Positions 21,815 through 25,557 of a stretch of DNA of 25,557 bases are shown here, piece after piece. The notes beneath the pieces were generated by a model that worked only from the letters and a program-made list of their open reading frames with translations, did no database searches and was not told the DNA's origin. The stretch is taken from assembly GCA_002420105.1 (NCBI GenBank), contig DIHJ01000037.1, positions 66,734 to 92,290 on the forward strand, read 5' to 3'. Source of the DNA: Nitrospira sp. UBA5699. GTDB taxonomy: Bacteria; Nitrospirota; Nitrospiria; Nitrospirales; Nitrospiraceae. Each line of letters opens with the position of its first letter. The first letter of the stretch is position 1. Both the position numbers and the translations under genes were made by a program.

Positions 21815-22438
21815 ATGCCCTTCGGACGCACGTGCTTGCTCGCAACCGCCCTCACGTCGCTGCTGGCCCTCGCCACGGGAGAAGCCGGCGCCGCGCTCGT
21901 GACGGACAATGCCGTCTTCCTCACCTTCACCAGACACATCGCCCAACAAGTCAACCTGGACAAACAGGCCTTCGCGCAGGCCAGCACCTGCCTGTCCTGG
22001 TTCTACAAAGCGTCGAAAAAGCCGCCGCCGCCGACCGTGCAAGGCATCGGCTGGCGGCCCGCCGCGTTTTCACAGCCGGAGCAGGACTGCCCCAAGCGGT
22101 ATCCCGGCGGGATGGAGGCCGCGCGGGAGGATTTTGCCAAGACGCAGACGCTGCTGTCCGTCAGCCTGACCGTGTACGAATTCGCCCTGGTCGCCGATCA
22201 TAACGACGACCGGTCCTACAGCCCCGGGGAACTCCGGGACCTCTTCCACTCGCTCTCCCTGGCCTACGATACGACGGATTCCTCCCAGGCGACCGGCGCG
22301 ACCCTCACCGCCCGGTTCGATCAGTGGTACCGGGCGAGAAGTCTCGAAGAAGTCATGCTGGGCATGAGCACCCTCTACGACCGCGGCTATCGCGTGACCC
22401 AGGACGATCGGGCCGAGCTGGATCGGATCATGAAATGA
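21815..22438 (+). CDS. Secreted protein with a single EF-hand-type calcium loop
   Basis: The 207-residue protein has a signal peptide (1-27, cleavage near GEAGA-A). Residues 128-139 form a canonical EF-hand loop, DHNDDRSYSPGE, with D, N, D, S, S and E at positions 1, 3, 5, 7, 9 and 12. It is flanked by helices (YEFALVA before, LRDLFHSL after). The mature protein has three cysteines (59, 92 and none nearby for a clear third pair), so a single C59-C92 disulfide is plausible. The family and role are unknown; calcium-dependent folding in the periplasm is inferred. It has no ribosome binding site and probably a leaderless mRNA. Its stop overlaps the metallophosphoesterase start (ATGA, 22435-22438), so the two are coupled. 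Confidence 0.78.
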   Translation: MPFGRTCLLATALTSLLALATGEAGAALVTDNAVFLTFTRHIAQQVNLDKQAFAQASTCLSWFYKASKKPPPPTVQGIGWRPAAFSQPEQDCPKRYPGGMEAAREDFAKTQTLLSVSLTVYEFALVADHNDDRSYSPGELRDLFHSLSLAYDTTDSSQATGATLTARFDQWYRARSLEEVMLGMSTLYDRGYRVTQDDRAELDRIMK

Positions 22439-23292
22439 CGCGGCGGCAGATGTCCTGGCCCGATCGGGTCCGTTCTTTCATCGGCTACTGTCTGAGCGAG
22501 CCGCTCTACCGGATCTTCAGCCTCGTCCCCCATTGGGAGTTCGGCCTGTCCAGCCACTCGCTGTCCAGTCTCACCTATGCGCACGGCGCGCTGGCCGGCC
22601 GCCGCGCCGTCCACCTGAGCGATCTCCATCTCGACCGCTATCAACCCCGCCACGACCGGGTCGTCGACGCGGTGGAAGAACTCCGTCCCGACTGGATTTT
22701 CATCACCGGCGACCTGCTCAACGTGCCGGAAGGGCTGCCCCACCTGTTCCGTTTCCTCGGCCGCCTGCGCGACATCGCCCCCGTCTTCATCACGCTCGGG
22801 AATCACGATCACTACAGCGGGGTGACGGTGCCGCAGTACGTCGAACTCGCCGAGCGGCACGACATCACCCTGCTCGTCAACCAGACCAGGGTGATCAAGA
22901 CCGGGGCGGGGGAGTTGGCGATTGCGGGAGTGGACGATCCGTCGCTGCACCGCGCCGATTTGAGCTGCGTCCCGCCGCCCGCTCACCAGCGCTTCACTCT
23001 GCTGCTTGCCCATGCCCCCAACATTCTCGATCAGATGGAGCCGCATCACGAGGTGGACCTGATCCTCTGCGGGCACAGCCATGGCGGACAATGGCGCATT
23101 CCCGGCGTTCCCACCTTCTGGCTCCCGCCCGGCTGCAACGGCCGCATCGCCGGCGAGCATCGAGCCGGCGAACGCAGGCTGTATGTCAATCGCGGGATGG
23201 GCTGGTCGTTTCTGCCGTTCCGCTGGAACTGCGAACCGGAAATCGCCGTCATCGATTGGATCAACGAACAGACCCAGGCCGAAGCCGCGTAG
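22435..23292 (+). CDS. Metallophosphoesterase (YaeI/YkuE-like)
   Basis: The 285-residue protein has the full calcineurin-like metal-binding set: D63-x-H65 (LSDLHLD), D93 (TGDLLN), N123-H124 (LGNHDHY), H193 (LLAHAPN) and H214-x-H216 (GHSHGGQW). The YaeI/YkuE group acts on membrane-associated phosphodiesters. This one lacks a true N-terminal membrane helix but begins with an amphipathic, aromatic-rich segment (about 10-35) that could bind the membrane. The ATG at 22435 is the first start consistent with coupling to the upstream EF-hand gene; a longer frame from 22324 lies entirely inside that gene. The substrate is unknown. Confidence 0.88.
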   Translation: MTRRQMSWPDRVRSFIGYCLSEPLYRIFSLVPHWEFGLSSHSLSSLTYAHGALAGRRAVHLSDLHLDRYQPRHDRVVDAVEELRPDWIFITGDLLNVPEGLPHLFRFLGRLRDIAPVFITLGNHDHYSGVTVPQYVELAERHDITLLVNQTRVIKTGAGELAIAGVDDPSLHRADLSCVPPPAHQRFTLLLAHAPNILDQMEPHHEVDLILCGHSHGGQWRIPGVPTFWLPPGCNGRIAGEHRAGERRLYVNRGMGWSFLPFRWNCEPEIAVIDWINEQTQAEAA

Positions 23293-23318
23293 TCATTCAT
23301 AGGACTTGATACGTTATT

Positions 23319-23512
23319 CAGGATGTTCAAAAAGGTCGGTCCAGCGAGGCCGCAGCGAGTGAAGACCCGAGGAGGTACGTACCAAGCTTCGCTTGAGCCG
23401 CTCGCTTCGATCACATGCGAGCGGATTGGTGCTTTGCCGCAGGTGCCTCCCTCGGTACGTTGAGGGTCTGAGCGACGCAAGAACGAAGCTGGCCGCCTTT
23501 TTCAACATCCTG
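23319..23512. mobile_element. MITE-like element, copy 2
   Basis: This 194-bp imperfect palindrome has the left end CAGGATGTTCAAAAAGG (23319-23335) and the right end, read inward, CAGGATGTTGAAAAAGG. It shares GCGAGTGAA (23355-23363), GGTACGTTGAGG (23454-23465) and AGAACGAAGC (23480-23489) with the 18332-18545 copy. Near the middle, CCGCTCGC and GCGAGCGG form a further hairpin. No protein is encoded. The right end encodes the last codons and the TGA stop of the convergent HEAT-repeat gene, so the element can also work as a bidirectional terminator. Confidence 0.68.
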
Positions 23513-24140
23513 TTCCCATCCGTTCCAACGCCTCTTTCGCCCGGCTTCTGACCGTCTGATCCCAGTCGTCTTCGATCAACGTTCGCAATCGCTCCCGCGT
23601 TTCCGTGGCCCGCAGCCGCCCCAACCCCAGCGCCGCACAGGAACGGACGTAGGCGTGATCGTCCTCCAGGGCCTTGACCAGCAGCGGGACCACCGTCTTA
23701 TCCTGAAGCACGCCCAGGTGGCTGGCCGCCATGCCGCGAATCCGGTGCTGCTTTTCCCCCAAGGCGCGCTGCAACGTGGTCGAGAACAACTCGACCATCG
23801 CCGGAACGGCCGATTCCAGGCCCTCCGCACGGTACTCGTTCACCTCGATCAAGGCAAACGCGAGTTCCAGCTTTTTATCCCGGGCCGTTTCACGTTCGAA
23901 CAGCGCCAGGAGTCTGGCCCGCCGGCGGAGACGATCCCTCCGCCGCCTGACCGCCCGTATCGCCGTCCACAGCGCCACAAGAAGCAACACGCCGACCAAC
24001 ACCAGCGGGATGGCCTGGTCGACGATATAGTCCTGAGTTTCCGGGGACAGGCGCTTCCAGACCCACACGGAGGCGATCACGGTCCCCAGCAGGAGGACGA
24101 TCCCGGTCAGATTGGCGTTGCCGGAGGAGCGTTGGAGCAT
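23502..24140 (-). CDS. HEAT-repeat protein with two N-terminal membrane helices
   Basis: The 212-residue protein has two membrane helices (about 11-29 and 43-62) and a strongly basic stretch (AVRRRRDRLRRRARL, 63-77) that should stay in the cytoplasm. HEAT/PBS-lyase-type helical repeats follow at about 100-207: MAASHLGVLQDKTVVPLLVKAL, then VRSCAALGLGRLRATETRERL and VRSRAKEALERM. Such repeats are protein-binding scaffolds; the partner is unknown. The start at 24140 has no ribosome binding site but sits 8 bases after a -10 box. The C-terminal GC and the stop are encoded by the MITE-like element. Confidence 0.78.
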   Translation of the reverse strand: MLQRSSGNANLTGIVLLLGTVIASVWVWKRLSPETQDYIVDQAIPLVLVGVLLLVALWTAIRAVRRRRDRLRRRARLLALFERETARDKKLELAFALIEVNEYRAEGLESAVPAMVELFSTTLQRALGEKQHRIRGMAASHLGVLQDKTVVPLLVKALEDDHAYVRSCAALGLGRLRATETRERLRTLIEDDWDQTVRSRAKEALERMGTGC

Positions 24141-24148
24141 ACAAACCC

Positions 24149-24178
24149 ATCATAGGGAGGCGCGCTTTCCGGCGTCAA
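24149..24178 (-). promoter_or_regulatory. Promoter of the HEAT-repeat gene, likely leaderless
   Basis: On the minus strand TTGACG (24173-24178) and TATGAT (24149-24154) are 18 bases apart, each with one mismatch to consensus. The -10 box ends 8 bases before the ATG, leaving room for essentially no leader. Confidence 0.6.
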
Positions 24179-24274
24179 CGGAGGAGTTCGGCACTTGCAT
24201 GTTCGTTCTAGCACGGACTATTCTTGAGCCGGCTGCACAGGACGCGCGGCCGTGGAGCCGTGAGGGCCCGATCC

Positions 24275-24727
24275 ATGGAACTTCCCGATCTCAAAGACGA
24301 CCCCTATCTCAAGGTGCTTCGCCCTCTCGCGGAAGCGTACCTGGCGTTCTGGCGTGCCGACAGCCGGCACGTCCGGTCCATGCGGCTGACGCCTTCGCAG
24401 TTCGACGTCATCGTGACGCTCGGCGACACGAACGGCCTCACCTGCTCGGAGCTTTCCTCCCAGACGCTCGTGACGAAAGGGACCCTCACCGGCGTCCTCG
24501 ACCGTCTGGCCAGAAAAGGTCTGATCCGCCGGGAAACCGTGGCGGAGGATAGACGGCGCACGAAGATTCGATTGACGGAGAAAGGGGACGCGCTCTTCCG
24601 GAAAGTCTTTGCCGCCCATATCGCCTTTCTCCGGCCGTTTTTCGAGCGGGCGCTCTCGCAGCAGGAGGCCGAAACCGCGCGGACGCTGCTGTTCCGGATC
24701 CGGGACAGCTTTCAGGAAGGAGATTAG
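24275..24727 (+). CDS. MarR-family transcriptional regulator
   Basis: The 150-residue protein is a full-length MarR regulator. Dimerisation helices lie at both ends (about 10-30 and 105-145). A winged helix-turn-helix spans about 38-102, with the recognition region LSSQTLVTKGTLTGVLDRLARKGL, and the wing RETVAEDRRRTKIRLTEKG contains the DRR motif. The ATG at 24275 is chosen over the in-frame ATG at 24224, which would add a basic, non-conserved extension; GAGGG lies upstream. It is divergent from the HEAT-repeat gene, 134 bp apart, and precedes an RNase Z-like gene. Autoregulation and control of either neighbour are usual for the family but not shown here. The ligand is unknown. Confidence 0.88.
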   Translation: MELPDLKDDPYLKVLRPLAEAYLAFWRADSRHVRSMRLTPSQFDVIVTLGDTNGLTCSELSSQTLVTKGTLTGVLDRLARKGLIRRETVAEDRRRTKIRLTEKGDALFRKVFAAHIAFLRPFFERALSQQEAETARTLLFRIRDSFQEGD

Positions 24728-24739
24728 GGTTCAGGCTGC

Positions 24740-24784
24740 GGTTAAGTGAGCGGGCGGTCGCCTTTACTGAAATCTCCCTTAACC
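24740..24784. repeat. Inverted repeat between marR-type gene and hydrolase gene
   Basis: GGTTAAG (24740-24746) and CTTAACC (24778-24784) are perfect inverted copies 31 bases apart, in the 79-bp gap between the two genes. The surrounding CCTTAACCTCAACC has the look of a dispersed TTAACC-type repeat. It is a weak hairpin and its role is unclear. Confidence 0.35.
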
Positions 24785-24806
24785 TCAACCTAGGCCTCAT
24801 CAGCCT

Positions 24807-25557
24807 ATGCGCCTGACGATCCTGGGTTCCGGCACGAACGTGCATCCGACGAGAGCGGCGGCCGGCTATCTGGCCCGGACCGATCACTCGCTCCTGCTCG
24901 ACTTCGGGCCCAGAACGCTCATGAACCTGATGCGGACCGGCGTCGACCGGCATCGCATCGAATACATCCTCTTCTCGCATTATCACAGCGACCACCTGGC
25001 CGACTTCATCCCCTTTTTCTTCGACGCCGTGTTCTATTCGAACTACGTCGGCACGCGGCCCGATCTCACCGTCATCGGGCCGCGGGGCACCGAGCGGCTC
25101 TTTCGCACGCTCATCGCGACGCTGCCCGGATTCCAAAAGGCCCGGTTCAAGACGCGCTTGAAAGAGGTGGCGGACCGGCCGTTCCGAATCGGAGAGACCC
25201 GCATCGTCCCGCGCACGGTCACGCACAGTCCGGGGCTGCATTGCCTCGGCTACCGCGTCGAGTATCGCGGGAAGGCCTTCGCCTACTCCGGCGACGCCCG
25301 GTATTGCCCCAATCTCGTTCGACTCTGCGGCGACGCCGATCTCGCCGTGCTGGACTGCTCGTTCCCGGCGAACAAGCCGGGGAACGGACATCTCCACGCG
25401 GGTGAATGCGGACGGGTGGCGGCCGAAGCGGGTGTCGACCGTCTGGTCCTCTCGCACTTCTATCCGGTGGCCGAACGGTACGACGTGAAGGAGCAGGCGG
25501 GGGAAGCGTTCAGCGGACCGATCACGCGCGCGCGCGATCGCATGACGATCAAAATCT
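24807..25557 (+). CDS. RNase Z-like metallo-beta-lactamase-fold hydrolase (3' end cut by window)
   Basis: The 250 visible residues carry the metallo-beta-lactamase signature H58-x-H60-x-D62-H63 (SHYHSDHLADF), H140 (VTHSPG), D163 (YSGDARY) and a late histidine in LVLSHFYPV. The opening MRLTILGSGTNVHPTRAAAGYL is typical of the RNase Z/ElaC branch. It lacks an obvious long exosite insertion, so it may be an RNase Z-like phosphodiesterase or hydrolase rather than the tRNA 3' processing enzyme. The frame is open to the window end at 25557; the family length of about 250-260 suggests only a few residues are missing. No good ribosome binding site is visible. It lies 79 bp after the MarR gene and may be under its control. 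Confidence 0.85.
   Translation, partial: MRLTILGSGTNVHPTRAAAGYLARTDHSLLLDFGPRTLMNLMRTGVDRHRIEYILFSHYHSDHLADFIPFFFDAVFYSNYVGTRPDLTVIGPRGTERLFRTLIATLPGFQKARFKTRLKEVADRPFRIGETRIVPRTVTHSPGLHCLGYRVEYRGKAFAYSGDARYCPNLVRLCGDADLAVLDCSFPANKPGNGHLHAGECGRVAAEAGVDRLVLSHFYPVAERYDVKEQAGEAFSGPITRARDRMTIKI

Noticed and set aside
1..25557. CRISPR array, tRNA, rRNA, phage or transposase genes
   Set aside because: No regularly spaced direct repeats, no cloverleaf with a TTCGANNC arm in a credible context, no rRNA-like stretch, and no integrase or transposase motif in any supported gene.

Overview
The window is a 25.6 kb stretch of GC-rich, densely coded bacterial chromosome. It holds 24 protein genes that I support (two touch the window edges) and no rRNA, tRNA or CRISPR array. 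The gene set (lolA, LolA-dependent outer membrane, beta-barrel protein, ftsK, gpsA, pdxA-rsmA) indicates a Gram-negative organism. Genes carrying the protochlorophyllide-reductase C-terminal (PCP_red) domain outside any photosynthesis locus, and the overall protein flavour, suggest a Nitrospira-like member of the Nitrospirota. That assignment is an inference from recall, not a search result.

Layout. (1) 1-3649, plus strand: a universal-stress-protein/zinc-ribbon protein with three PCP_red domains, an AhbD/NirJ-like radical SAM-SPASM enzyme with a fourth PCP_red domain, and a CopD-like four-helix membrane protein. This is the most unusual gene set in the window and points to tetrapyrrole or metal-redox chemistry. 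(2) 3650-4649: a 531-bp gene-free stretch with three strong hairpins, then a ribbon-helix-helix protein gene. (3) 4650-8600, minus strand: ftsK-lolA-2OG/Fe(II) oxygenase. (4) 8898-9716, plus strand: an isolated, less GC-rich gene for an ODP-like di-iron metallo-beta-lactamase-fold protein. (5) 9799-14301, minus strand: larC - Ca2+/cation antiporter - pdxA - small unknown - rsmA. (6) 14462-15010, plus strand: a secreted unknown, convergent with gpsA-larB (minus strand, 15042-16828), which sits behind a near-consensus promoter. (7) 17141-18273, plus strand: an outer membrane beta-barrel protein and a zinc-ribbon membrane protein. (8) 18549-21740, minus strand: truD, then an archaeal-type ornithine cyclodeaminase overlapping an ArgZ-like arginine dihydrolase, a two-gene version of the fused cyanobacterial AgrE. 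(9) 21815-25557: an EF-hand secreted protein overlapping a metallophosphoesterase, a minus-strand HEAT-repeat membrane protein, a MarR regulator and an RNase Z-like hydrolase cut by the window end.

Between genes there are several small repeat families that hug gene ends: GGGATA-type palindromes (1579-1650 and 15011-15066), a CAGCTGAC-type palindrome (3068-3138), and two copies of a roughly 200-bp MITE-like element with terminal inverted repeats (18332-18545 and 23319-23512). In three cases the repeat supplies the stop codon of the adjacent gene. Several genes lack a Shine-Dalgarno sequence and have a -10 box 6-8 nt before the start codon, which suggests leaderless transcripts.

Best candidates for something undescribed: the PCP_red/radical SAM/CopD module, the split arginine-dihydrolase/ornithine-cyclodeaminase pair, the structured region upstream of the ribbon-helix-helix gene, and the MITE-like element.
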